Positions 9,017 through 17,202 of a stretch of DNA of 64,000 bases are shown here, in pieces. Made by a program: the position numbers and the translations under genes. The notes under the pieces are model-generated. The model had not been told where the DNA came from. It did not search any database and saw only the letters and a list, made by a program, of their open reading frames with translations. Within the stretch, counting starts at the first letter, position 1. Every line of letters starts with the position of its first letter. The DNA is from Sphingopyxis witflariensis (GTDB taxonomy: Bacteria > Pseudomonadota > Alphaproteobacteria > Sphingomonadales > Sphingomonadaceae): positions 310,001 to 374,000 of the forward strand of contig NZ_NISJ01000001.1 in the NCBI RefSeq assembly GCF_002205635.1. The letters are read 5' to 3'.

Positions 9017-10171
9017 ATGCACATCGGCTTTCTCTTCAACCATCATGGCGGGCATCAGGTCGCGCATGCGCTGCCGATCGCGTTTCAGCTGCGACGGCTC
9101 GCGCCAGATGCACGGGTCAGCGTCTTCACCGCCGAGGGAACCGAGGCCGAAGTCCGCCGCCTCGCCGCGACCTTTGACGGCCCCGCGCCCGACATCATCC
9201 GCCTCCAGCCGGCATCGACCCTCGCGCGTGCGATCCACCGTGCAACGGGCCGGGCCATCCCCGCCGACACCATTTCGTCGCTCGGGCGCAATCTCGACCT
9301 GTTTCGTGATCTCGACGCGCTTGTCGTGCCCGAGAAGACTTCGCTGATGCTGAAGACCCGCTTCGGCCTCCAATCGCTGAAGATCGTCCATACCCGCCAC
9401 GGCGCCGGCGACCGCGCGATCGGGTTCGACAAGGCGAGCGGGCAGTTCGACCTTGTCCTGCTGTCGGGCGAGAAGATCCGCGACCGACTCGCCGAGGCGG
9501 GGCTTCTCAACCCCGGCGGCTATGCGATCACCGGCTATCCCAAATTCGACGTCACCACGCGCAGCGAACCGCCCCGCCTGTTCGACAATGACCGGCCGAC
9601 GGTGGTTTATAATCCGCACCCCTCGCCCGCACTGTCCTCCTGGTATCGCATGGGACCGCAAATTCTCGACTGGTTTTCCGCCAGCGACCGCTATAATCTG
9701 ATCTTCGCGCCGCATATCATGCTGTTCGCCAAGCGAGTGACCGCGTCACTGTCGCCCTTCGCGCTTGGCTGGAACAATCCGCCCCGCCCCGATCAATATC
9801 CGCAGGATCATATGCTGATCGACATCGGCAGCCCGGCCAGCCTCGATATGACCTACACCGACGCCGCCGACATCTATCTCGGCGACGCGAGCAGCCAGGT
9901 GTATGAATTCATCCGTCGTCCGCGGCCGTGCATCTTCCTCAACCCGCGCCACTTGGCGTGGCAAGGCAATCGCGACTTCACCCATTGGACCGCGGGGCCG
10001 GTGGTCGAAACGATGGACGAACTCGCCGCCGAACTCGCCGAGCCGCCGCTGCTCTCGGACACGCTGCGCGAACGGCAGCAGGAACTGGTCAACTACAGCT
10101 TCAATCTCGACAGCCGCCCCTCATCCGAACGCGCGGCAAAGGCCATCCTCGAATATCTGGACCGCAAATGA
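9017..10171 (+). CDS. CDP-glycerol:glycerophosphate glycerophosphotransferase-like protein
   Basis: A 384-residue protein resembling the soluble C-terminal domain of teichoic-acid-type glycerophosphotransferases. Visible family-like traits are IVHTRHGAGDRAIGFD, GYPKFDV, VVYNPHPSP and the C-terminal acceptor-site stretch DAADIYLGDASSQVYEF. Such GT-B fold enzymes transfer glycerol-phosphate or related groups onto glycans. The ATG at 9017 lies four bases after the HAD stop codon. The stop overlaps the next start (ATGA), so the three genes form a coupled operon. In a Gram-negative host it more likely decorates a capsule or O-antigen than makes teichoic acid. The donor and acceptor are unknown. 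Confidence 0.72.
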   Translation: MHIGFLFNHHGGHQVAHALPIAFQLRRLAPDARVSVFTAEGTEAEVRRLAATFDGPAPDIIRLQPASTLARAIHRATGRAIPADTISSLGRNLDLFRDLDALVVPEKTSLMLKTRFGLQSLKIVHTRHGAGDRAIGFDKASGQFDLVLLSGEKIRDRLAEAGLLNPGGYAITGYPKFDVTTRSEPPRLFDNDRPTVVYNPHPSPALSSWYRMGPQILDWFSASDRYNLIFAPHIMLFAKRVTASLSPFALGWNNPPRPDQYPQDHMLIDIGSPASLDMTYTDAADIYLGDASSQVYEFIRRPRPCIFLNPRHLAWQGNRDFTHWTAGPVVETMDELAAELAEPPLLSDTLRERQQELVNYSFNLDSRPSSERAAKAILEYLDRK

Positions 10172-10971
10172 CCGTCATGCCCTACAGCCCGCCCGCGCCA
10201 TCGCCCCTCGCCGCCTTCCTCGACTATGGGGTTAAGAAGACGCTGCACAAATGGTCGGCGCGCCTCGCCTCCTCCTTTCAGCAGTCTGACGAGAAGGGGG
10301 TCGTGACATCGCGCTATGGCGTCAAGATGCGCGCAAACTGGCCCGACCGCACCTTCCAATATTGCCGCTACGCCACCTATGGCCGCGTATTGTCGGACTA
10401 TCTTGCCCGGCAGGATATCCCCTTCACCTTCGCCGACATCGGCGCCAATCAGGGGCTCTACAGCCTGCTCGCGGCGCAGAATCCCCATTGCGCGTCGGCG
10501 ATCGCCTTTGAACCCGTCGCGGCGACCTTTGCGCTGCTCAGCGACAATATCGCGCTCAACGGGCTGTCGGAAAAGATTCAGCCGATCCATGCCGCCGTCT
10601 CGCTGCAATCGGGCACCGCAACGATCGCCACCGACGCCGCGCACAGCGGCACCGCCAGCCTGCGCGATTCGGGCGAAGCTGGCGCTGCGGGCACCGAAGA
10701 AATCCGCATCCTCGGCATCGCCGAGGTCGACAATATGCTCACCGGCACGCTGCCGCTCGTGATCAAGATCGATGTCGAGGGGCATGAGGAAACCGTCGTC
10801 GAAGCACTTGTCGCCTCGGCCCACCTCGGCCGCATCGCCGCAATCTTCTATGAAATCGACAGTCGCTGGACCGACGCCGCCGCGATCGAGGCGCATCTGC
10901 GCGCCGCGGGCTTCACCCGCTTCGCGCGCTTCGGTTTCGGCCGCCACTATGACGTGCTGGCCGAACGCTAA
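10168..10971 (+). CDS. FkbM family methyltransferase
   Basis: A 267-residue SAM-dependent methyltransferase. Motif I is FADIGANQGLYSLLAA, followed by AIAFEPVAATFALLSDNI (motif II acidic residue) and the FkbM-typical IKIDVEGHEETVVEAL. FkbM-type enzymes O-methylate sugars or polyketides. The start at 10168 overlaps the stop of the upstream gene by four bases. Together with the HAD and phosphotransferase genes it suggests methylation of a surface glycan unit. It ends the operon; about 200 bases without a recognisable gene follow. Confidence 0.88.
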   Translation: MTVMPYSPPAPSPLAAFLDYGVKKTLHKWSARLASSFQQSDEKGVVTSRYGVKMRANWPDRTFQYCRYATYGRVLSDYLARQDIPFTFADIGANQGLYSLLAAQNPHCASAIAFEPVAATFALLSDNIALNGLSEKIQPIHAAVSLQSGTATIATDAAHSGTASLRDSGEAGAAGTEEIRILGIAEVDNMLTGTLPLVIKIDVEGHEETVVEALVASAHLGRIAAIFYEIDSRWTDAAAIEAHLRAAGFTRFARFGFGRHYDVLAER

Positions 10972-11177
10972 GATTTACCGGCACTCACCGAAGATATAAT
11001 TGCGCTGACTCGGCAACATGCTCGTGATGGCTATCGACGTGTGACGACTTTACTGCACAATGCAGAGTGGCATGTGAACCGCAAGCGGGTCGAACACCTC
11101 TCGCGCCGCAAGGGGCTCAAGGGGAAAACCCCTGGTGGCAGGGCTTGCATCGAACGAGAGAATTCTCGCTTTTAATT
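10972..11177. other. Intergenic stretch, nothing recognised
   Basis: About 200 bases between the FkbM gene and the TonB-receptor remnant. I see no gene, RNA or clear terminator. Together with the loss of receptor sequence before 11340 it may mark the junction of an old deletion. Confidence 0.4.
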
Positions 11178-11930
11178 TCAACACTTAGGACGCCGACTCA
11201 AAATTTCTCCCCCACATATTCCCCCACATTTTGCGGAACGTGGGCACCAAATAATCGAACGGTGGTTTAGCGGGATCAGAAATGGAAGTATCGCAGTCGC
11301 GCATTTTTGTCGAGCTCGTGCGATGATTCGACGTCGACTTTGGGGGGCGGTCACGGTCGATTGCCCCAGATGCAGCGATATGAAATGCTGCCAGATGACG
11401 TTGGCGCGGAACCGGTCGCTCGGCTCCCACGCCAGCGTTGCGCGCGTCGACCAAAGGTCGCGGCCGTTGACGCGCGGCTGCGTGAAACTATTGTAGTCGA
11501 AGCCTTCGCGACTGGTCCACGCACCCGCAACGCGGATGCCCAGCGTGTCGGTGATCGGCACGTTGAGCATCCCGCTCGCGCGCATGGTATTGAAGCTGCA
11601 TTTCCCTCGCGCGGCTGGGCGGCGGGCGATGCCGGAACTACCGAATAGGTCTGTGCGCCGTGCAACCAGCCCGGTGCCGTCGAGCAGGACGACCAGCGCG
11701 CGATCGACCGTCATCGCGCCGCGGACGGCGTTGGCCCGCTTGTTCTGCGTATAGCGCCGCGCGGCAACTATCTGGATGTCGGCCTGCCTGCCGAGTTCGG
11801 CGATGCCGCTGGCGGCGGCCTGCGCGGGCACCGCGAACGTCTTGCTCTGCGCCGCTGCCGGGCTTGCCGCCCCAACCCAGACGATCGCGACCGATGCCAG
11901 AAGTGCACCGCGGCCGATTCCATTCCCCAT
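11178..11930 (-). pseudogene. TonB-dependent receptor remnant (STN domain plus barrel fragment)
   Basis: The 5' end encodes a signal peptide (to about residue 27, SPAAAQ) and an STN domain, KTFAVPAQAAASGIAELGRQ, as in FecA-type transducing receptors. After GTGLVARRT the frame shifts; the expected continuation GAQTYSVVP is found in another frame. The whole plug domain is then missing and sequence resumes in barrel strands (LGIRVAGAWTSREGFDYNS, RDLWSTRATLAWEPSDRF). Similarity is lost near 11340 and the remaining barrel is absent. A normal receptor of this class has more than 800 residues. It lies downstream of a broken FecR gene and an ECF sigma gene, so the complete signalling locus appears to have decayed. 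Confidence 0.82.
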
Positions 11931-12019
11931 ATCGTCTCTCCCCTGTCAGGCGTTTTTTCGCCCCTGACCAGCAAGAGACCCAAGTTGGCGATTTCCTTTT
12001 CCGCGCCGCACCGGTCTCC

Positions 12020-12925
12020 TCAATTATCAGGCTTTCCGATGCGAATCTGCGCCGGGTCGGACAGATCGACGGGTACCGTCAGGCCGACCTCGACCGCCTT
12101 TGCGAAACCCTCCGGATCGTCGGTCCGGAACACGCCGTCGAGCCGCTCGCCCGCGATCGCGGCGTCGCCAACGACGAGTTGGCGCCGGTTGTAGCGGTTG
12201 AATTCCGCGACAGCGACGTCAAGGCGGTCGCCCGCGAGATAGATCTTGCCGTTGCGCCATGCGAGCGAGCGAGCGAGCGGTCGATCGACGATAGCGCAGC
12301 AGGCGCCTTCTCGATCGCGGCATTGCCGACAATGAAGCCGCGCGATCCGGCCGTCAACCGGACGCGATGCTCCTCGGCGCCCTCGCTCCACACCTCGACC
12401 TCGCCTTCGGTGACCAGGACATGCGCCCCGCCGTCACTGCGCCACACCGAGAAGGCGGTGCCGACCGCGCGAACGCGCGCGCGCCGCAGCGACGACGAAC
12501 GGCCGGTCCTAGTCCTTGGAGACCTGGAACCAGGCTTCGCCACGGTCGAGGCGCACCTGGCGGTCCGCCTTGTCCAGCCGAACGTCGATCGCGCTTGCGG
12601 TATCGATCGCCACGATCGAGCCGTCGTCCAGCGGCACTCGCCGCACTTCGCCCACCGCGGTCGCATAGCTGGTCCCGCCCAACAGCAGCACGCCCCCGGC
12701 AATCGACGCCGCGATCGCCGCGCCGCCGCCCGCTAGCAGCCCCCTGCGACTGAACCGGGGCACAAGCGCGGCGACCTCGCGCGACGCGGCATGCGCGGCA
12801 AACGGGCGATCGAGCGTCATCCACGCCGTCTGTGCGCGCAGCAGGGCCCCCGGATGCAGGGCATCGCGCGCCAACCAGGCGTCAAGTTCCTCCTCGTCTG
12901 CATCGGACCAGGCGTCGCTGTCCAT
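12020..12925 (-). pseudogene. FecR-type anti-sigma regulator, disrupted
   Basis: FecR proteins span the inner membrane and pass a TonB-receptor signal to an ECF sigma factor. The N-terminal DUF4880 region (EEELDAWLARDALHPGAL), a membrane helix (GLLAGGGAAIAASIAGGVLLL) and the start of the FecR domain (RLDRGEAWFQVSKD) are in one frame, which ends in TAG at 12509-12511. The domain continues (RVRAVGTAFSVW) after a shift near a CG-dinucleotide run at about 12473-12485. It shifts again near a GCGA tetranucleotide repeat at 12261-12279 to give LAWRNGKIYLAGDRLDVAV to the end. N-terminal similarity (DAEAARYVAR) also extends above 12925 without an ATG. At least three lesions argue for a pseudogene. Confidence 0.82.
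12261..12279. repeat. GCGA tetranucleotide tandem repeat at FecR frameshift
   Basis: About four and a half tandem GCGA units. The reading frame of the FecR remnant changes at this place, which fits slippage during replication. Confidence 0.75.
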
Positions 12926-13527
12926 CCGCGCGACATAGCGCGCGGCTTCGGCATCGATGTCCCCGGCGCGCCGCTGGGTGATGCGCCGCCTCCTCCGCTC
13001 TCGAAGGCAACAAGGCGCGCAGCGCTCACCGCCTCGCCGTCCTGCCAGGCACGCTGAACCGCCTGGACGCCCTGATAGATTTCATTTTCGACAATGCTTT
13101 CGCTGATTCCAAGTGCTGCCGCGATCTCGCGCTGCGAATAACCTTCGAGCTTGCGCATCCGGACGATCCGGCCACGGCGCTCGGGCAAAGCGTCGATCAG
13201 CGCCAGCAGACGCCGATAGTCGAGCCGGCTACTCGCCTCGCGTTCAGGCGAGGGGCGGATATCGTCGCGATAGGCGTCAATCTCGGCGATCGCCTCGATC
13301 GGAACCACCTGCGCCCTACGCAAGCGGCGAATGAGGAGATTGCGGGCGATCGAAAAGAAATAGGCGTCGGAGCGATCGATATGATCAACGCTGTCCAGCG
13401 CCGCCAGCCGCGAATAAGATTCCTGGATCAATTCGTCGATATCCTCTTGCGAGGCGCGGGCGCGGGCCAGCCAGGAACGCACGGCGCGTTCGTGGAGAAT
13501 GACATGCTCGGTCACCCACGCGGCCAT
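12817..13527 (-). CDS. ECF RNA polymerase sigma factor (FecI-like), possibly run-on
   Basis: The ATG at 13527 (MAAWVTEHVILHERAV) starts a sigma-70 region 2 (DIDELIQESYSRLA, FFSIARNLLIRRLRR) and region 4 (LPERRGRIVRMRKLEGYSQREIAAALGIS), the whole of an ECF factor in about 170 residues. Such factors turn on an adjacent TonB receptor on signal. The open frame does not stop after VQRAWQDGEA but runs to 12817, out of frame through the start of the FecR gene. The normal stop codon therefore seems lost, or the two genes overlap unusually far. The sigma core itself looks intact, so it may still be active although its FecR and receptor partners are broken. Confidence 0.7.
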   Translation of the reverse strand: MAAWVTEHVILHERAVRSWLARARASQEDIDELIQESYSRLAALDSVDHIDRSDAYFFSIARNLLIRRLRRAQVVPIEAIAEIDAYRDDIRPSPEREASSRLDYRRLLALIDALPERRGRIVRMRKLEGYSQREIAAALGISESIVENEIYQGVQAVQRAWQDGEAVSAARLVAFESGGGGASPSGAPGTSMPKPRAMSRGWTATPGPMQTRRNLTPGWRAMPCIRGPCCAHRRRG

Positions 13528-14012
13528 GCGGCGTCGCCGCTCGAACTTGACGCCCTTCGTCGTGAGCCTCCCTCCCTCTCCCGAGATATTTTCGTCTTGT
13601 CGTCCCAAGAGCCACCAGCGAGATTTTTCCTCTACCATCGCCAAAATTATTGGGCACGAGGGCCGCCCAAAAAGCACGAATGGCGGGTGATGCTCCCAAG
13701 TCTGCGAGCGGCCGTAACTCAAATGGCTGCATAGAGTGAGTCATAGCGTCGGTGTGCCCGAGAACACAGAGGGCACCAACAGCGACGGCTTCCGACCGAA
13801 TGCGAATTTTCGGCATTTGACCGAAGAATGCAGAGAGCGGACGCGAACAGGTTGCTGCAGCGTTGCGGATTCGGAGTTTCTGACAGGTGTCAGCGTCAGG
13901 TTTCCTCTTTCCGACAACTTCAACATATGGGCAGACTCTTCCCCGGGACGGCGGAACATCGCGGACGTATCGAACAGTAAGATCAATGCTATTCGATATG
14001 CGAGGTTCGCCT
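13528..14012. other. Intergenic region, no gene recognised
   Basis: About 485 bases between the sigma factor start and the end of the HlyD gene, expected to hold the promoter of the sigma factor gene. Short open frames occur on both strands (for example 13736-14050 plus and 13741-14037 minus), but none shows a recognisable domain. Confidence 0.5.
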
Positions 14013-15371
14013 CTAATGTTCCCGGCCGGCCTTCCAAAGAGTTTGCGTAAGCGGCTCCACCAGATATCCTAGCGCGGTCCGCTGGCGCAGCGGCACCATT
14101 ATCTCGGCTGGCATCCCGGCGCGCAGGCTGCTGTTCCCCCGCAAGACCGCGATCTTTTTCATTTCGGCGGGCGGGACCAGGACTTCGATCTCGAAATATT
14201 CCATTCCCGTGCGATTGTCCTCAAAGCTGTCGGCGGAAACCTTGCTGATCTTCCCTTTCAGAATGGGAAGGCTGCGCTCCTGAATGCCCGAAAAGCGCAC
14301 TTGCGTTGCCATTCCCGGCGAGAGGTCGTCGGCATCATTCGGTGACGCCTTTGCCAGTACGACCAGCGCCTTGTCCTGCGGCACGATTTCCATCAACATC
14401 TCACCCGGCGCGACGACGCCGCCCACCGTAAAGACCTTCAGCCCGACGACCCGACCGCTTGACGGGGCCCGCACCACCGATTGCGTCAACCGCTCGCGCG
14501 TGGCGAACAGGCGTGGCTGCAATTCATCGAGCCGAACCTGAACCTCGCGAAGCTGGGTCGCGACCTCCTCGAGCATCCGGCGATCGAGGGACACCATCTG
14601 TAGGCGGGATTCGCCGATCGCCTCGTGAAGCCGCGCGACGTCGGAACGCAGCGAGCCAAAGTCGCCATCGAGTTGCGCCGAGCTACGCTCCATTGCGCGC
14701 AGCCGGTTGGTGGAGACGAAACCGCGCTCGGAAAGCGTGCGTAGCCCCGCCAGTTCTTCATTGATCAATCGCTGCTGAATGCGGTTCGATTCCATCTGGG
14801 CGCCATAGCCCCCGATCTGCTGATTATGCTGCGCGATCCGCTGGCCCAACATTCCGCGCTCGGTCCCGCTCGCTCGCTGCCGCGCTTCGAAAAGCAGGCG
14901 CTGGCCGCGCATCGCTTCATCGGAAAATACGCGGTCGCCGGCCAGATAGGAAGAAAATTCGGCCGGTTCGGCTATGTGCGAAGAGCCGTCACGCTCGGCA
15001 ATCAGTCTTGCGCGCTGCGCCAGCAAGGCGGCAATCTCACCGGTCAGACCGCGCTCGGCGGCAACCACGTCGGAAGCGGAGATTTTGAGCAGGATGTCAC
15101 CGCGACGTACCGCTCCCCCCTCCGCTACCATAAGCGCGGTGACGATGCCGCCGTCCTTATGCTGGACAGCCTGCCGATTGCCCGAAACCGAGACCGACCC
15201 TTGGGCAAGCGCCCCGGCATCCAGCGGCGTAATCGCAGCCCAACCGAGAAGTCCGGCAAAAAACGCCCCGGCGATCAAAATGCCCATGCGCAGTTCACGC
15301 TTCGGCGAATCAATGGTCTCAATCGGAAGAGGAGCGCCATGCAGATCGTCGTCAAAGCCTGTCGCATTCAT
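14013..15371 (-). CDS. Type I secretion membrane-fusion protein, HlyD family
   Basis: A 452-residue periplasmic adaptor that links an inner-membrane ABC exporter to an outer-membrane TolC channel. It has a short cytoplasmic N-terminus, one membrane helix (about residues 30-48, MGILIAGAFFAGLLGWAAI), a lipoyl/barrel-sandwich half (QAVQHKDGGIVTALMVAEGG), a long coiled coil, and the HlyD C-terminal signature region (VVRAPSSGRVVGLKVFTVGGVV, PGMATQVRF). Its start overlaps the stop of the ABC exporter gene by four bases. Gene order and strand show that its substrate is the giant RTX peroxidase upstream. No TolC-like gene is in the window, so the outer channel must be encoded elsewhere. Confidence 0.93.
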   Translation of the reverse strand: MNATGFDDDLHGAPLPIETIDSPKRELRMGILIAGAFFAGLLGWAAITPLDAGALAQGSVSVSGNRQAVQHKDGGIVTALMVAEGGAVRRGDILLKISASDVVAAERGLTGEIAALLAQRARLIAERDGSSHIAEPAEFSSYLAGDRVFSDEAMRGQRLLFEARQRASGTERGMLGQRIAQHNQQIGGYGAQMESNRIQQRLINEELAGLRTLSERGFVSTNRLRAMERSSAQLDGDFGSLRSDVARLHEAIGESRLQMVSLDRRMLEEVATQLREVQVRLDELQPRLFATRERLTQSVVRAPSSGRVVGLKVFTVGGVVAPGEMLMEIVPQDKALVVLAKASPNDADDLSPGMATQVRFSGIQERSLPILKGKISKVSADSFEDNRTGMEYFEIEVLVPPAEMKKIAVLRGNSSLRAGMPAEIMVPLRQRTALGYLVEPLTQTLWKAGREH

Positions 15372-17125
15372 GGTTTCACATTCCTCTTCATCTTCACGAC
15401 ATTCGCGGCCGCCATGGCTGCACTGTGCCGCAGCAACTCGAGCACCTCCTCGCGCGGGCCCTGATGCTCGATCATTCCATTCTTCATCACCGCGAGCCGG
15501 TCGGCGCAGCGGAGCGCCGACTGCCGATGCGTGACGATCATGATCGCGGCATCGCGCGCCTTTGCCTTTGCAATAGCTTCGCTCAACGCCTCTTCGCCCT
15601 GGCTGTCGAGCGACGCGTTGGGTTCGTCGAGGATCAGCAGCTTGGGATCGCCGTAAAGAGCGCGAGCGAGCGCAATGCGCTGGGCCTGTCCGCCCGAAAG
15701 AAGCAGGCCGCCGTCGCCGATCCGGGCGTTATAGCCGCCGGGCAGGTGAAGGATCAGGTCGTGAATACCCGCAGCGATCGCGGCACGCGTGACTTGAGCA
15801 TCGACGTCCGCGGCATGTTCGCCGCGCACCGCCGCAAAGCGCGAAATATTCTCTCCAATGGTGCCGGGCAGCAGCGTCGGCTCCTGCGGCAGATAACCGA
15901 TATGCGCGGCAAGGCGTTCAGCATCCCAGTCGCCATATTGCGCCTCGTCGATCCGGATTTCACCGCTGTCGGGAGGGATCGCTCCCGCCGCGATACGCGC
16001 CAGCGTCGTCTTGCCGGCACCCGACGGGCCGATCACCCCAAGCACCTCACCGGGGATCAGCCAGGTCGATACGCCTCGCAGGATCAGCGCGCTGTTGTCC
16101 GCTGTGCGAAGAAGGATATTCGACAGCTGAACATAGCCCTCGGGAGTCGGTAGCGCGACCCGGTCGCCGACGAGATCGTCGGTCGAACGAAACAGCGCCT
16201 CGATCGACGCCTTCGCCTGCCGTGCCTGCCCGATTGCCGGCCAAGCCTGCACCATCTGTTCAATTGGCTGAAGCGCACGCGCGAGCAGCACCGAGGCGGC
16301 AATGATTGCACCCACAGATATTTCGGCTTTGATAGCAAGCCAGGCCCCTACACCGAGCGAGAGCGATTGCATGAACATACGCGCGAATTTGACGAGACCA
16401 GTGTAGCGCGACGCCGTCAGCTGCGTGCGCGCGCTGGCTTCGAGACCGACGCGGCGGTCGCCGATCTGCCGCGCGACGAGCGCCCGCCGCATGCCGAGCG
16501 CGCGGACGATCTCAGCCTTGGCAAATATCGCCTCTTGCCCGGCATAAGCAGCCGCCATCGCCTTATGGCTCGCTGCCGCCGACTTTTTGGTCGCGCGTTC
16601 ATTGAGGAGTGCAAGCCCAAGCAGAACCATGCCCGCCCCGAGGATCATCATCCCGAGCAGCGGATGAATGAGGAAGGCAACAGCAAAATACAGCGGTGTC
16701 CAGGGAATATCGAACAAGGCAATCGCCGAAGGGCTGGCGACCGCGCCGCGGAAACTGTCGAAATCGCGCATCGCCTGCGCGGCCGCCGGATCGGCATTGC
16801 CCTTGGCGCGCGCGAGCAGACGGTCGAGGATCGGCGTTGCGAGCTGGCGATTGAGCCGCAAGGAGGCGCGCAGCATCAACCGGTTCCGGACCACATCAAG
16901 CGCGCTCAGACACGCAATCGCGATGGCGACAATGACCGTGATCCAGAAGAGCGTCAGCACGCCACCGGTCGGAACGACGCGATCATAGACCTGCATCATA
17001 TAGATCGTAGGCGCGAGATAGAGGATGTTGACGAGCGCACTGAAAACTGCGGCAGCCACAAAATGCTGACGGCAGGCGGCAAATGCCTGCTTGATCGGGT
17101 CCGGCATCGCGGGATCTATTTTCAT
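15368..17125 (-). CDS. Type I secretion ABC exporter (PrtD/AprD type, permease plus ATPase)
   Basis: A 585-residue fused exporter. The N-terminal half is an ABC membrane domain of about six helices (FVAAAVFSALVNILYLAPTI and others). The C-terminal half is the ATPase with Walker A (GPSGAGKTT), signature (LLSGGQAQRIALARAL) and Walker B (LLILDEPNAS). No N-terminal C39 peptidase domain is present, as expected for exporters of RTX proteins with an uncleaved C-terminal signal. The ATG at 17125 (MKIDPAMPDPIKQAF) is preferred because the longer frame from 17218 would overlap the end of the RTX gene. It lies 77 bases after that gene, behind a strong hairpin. Confidence 0.93.
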   Translation of the reverse strand: MKIDPAMPDPIKQAFAACRQHFVAAAVFSALVNILYLAPTIYMMQVYDRVVPTGGVLTLFWITVIVAIAIACLSALDVVRNRLMLRASLRLNRQLATPILDRLLARAKGNADPAAAQAMRDFDSFRGAVASPSAIALFDIPWTPLYFAVAFLIHPLLGMMILGAGMVLLGLALLNERATKKSAAASHKAMAAAYAGQEAIFAKAEIVRALGMRRALVARQIGDRRVGLEASARTQLTASRYTGLVKFARMFMQSLSLGVGAWLAIKAEISVGAIIAASVLLARALQPIEQMVQAWPAIGQARQAKASIEALFRSTDDLVGDRVALPTPEGYVQLSNILLRTADNSALILRGVSTWLIPGEVLGVIGPSGAGKTTLARIAAGAIPPDSGEIRIDEAQYGDWDAERLAAHIGYLPQEPTLLPGTIGENISRFAAVRGEHAADVDAQVTRAAIAAGIHDLILHLPGGYNARIGDGGLLLSGGQAQRIALARALYGDPKLLILDEPNASLDSQGEEALSEAIAKAKARDAAIMIVTHRQSALRCADRLAVMKNGMIEHQGPREEVLELLRHSAAMAAANVVKMKRNVKP

Positions 17126-17150
17126 GATCCTGACACTTTCGTTTTCGGTC

Positions 17151-17182
17151 GCATCCGGGTCGGCCAAGGCCGACCCGGATGC
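17151..17182. terminator. Strong hairpin between RTX peroxidase and exporter genes
   Basis: A perfect 14-bp inverted repeat GCATCCGGGTCGGC (17151-17164) with its complement at 17169-17182 and a 4-base loop. There is no T-run on the minus strand, so partial termination or 3'-end protection of the RTX message is more likely than full termination. Such a hairpin would lower exporter expression relative to substrate. Confidence 0.65.
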
Positions 17183-17202
17183 CCCGGGGGAAATACGGAA
17201 AC

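Noticed and set aside
12261-12279. GCGA repeat as a phase-variation switch of FecR
   Set aside because: Changing the repeat number could repair only one of at least three lesions; the in-frame TAG and the second frameshift would remain, so decay is the simpler reading.
13736-14050. Short open frames in the gap before the HlyD gene
   Set aside because: Frames on both strands have similar length and no ribosome site, domain or signal that would support a gene.
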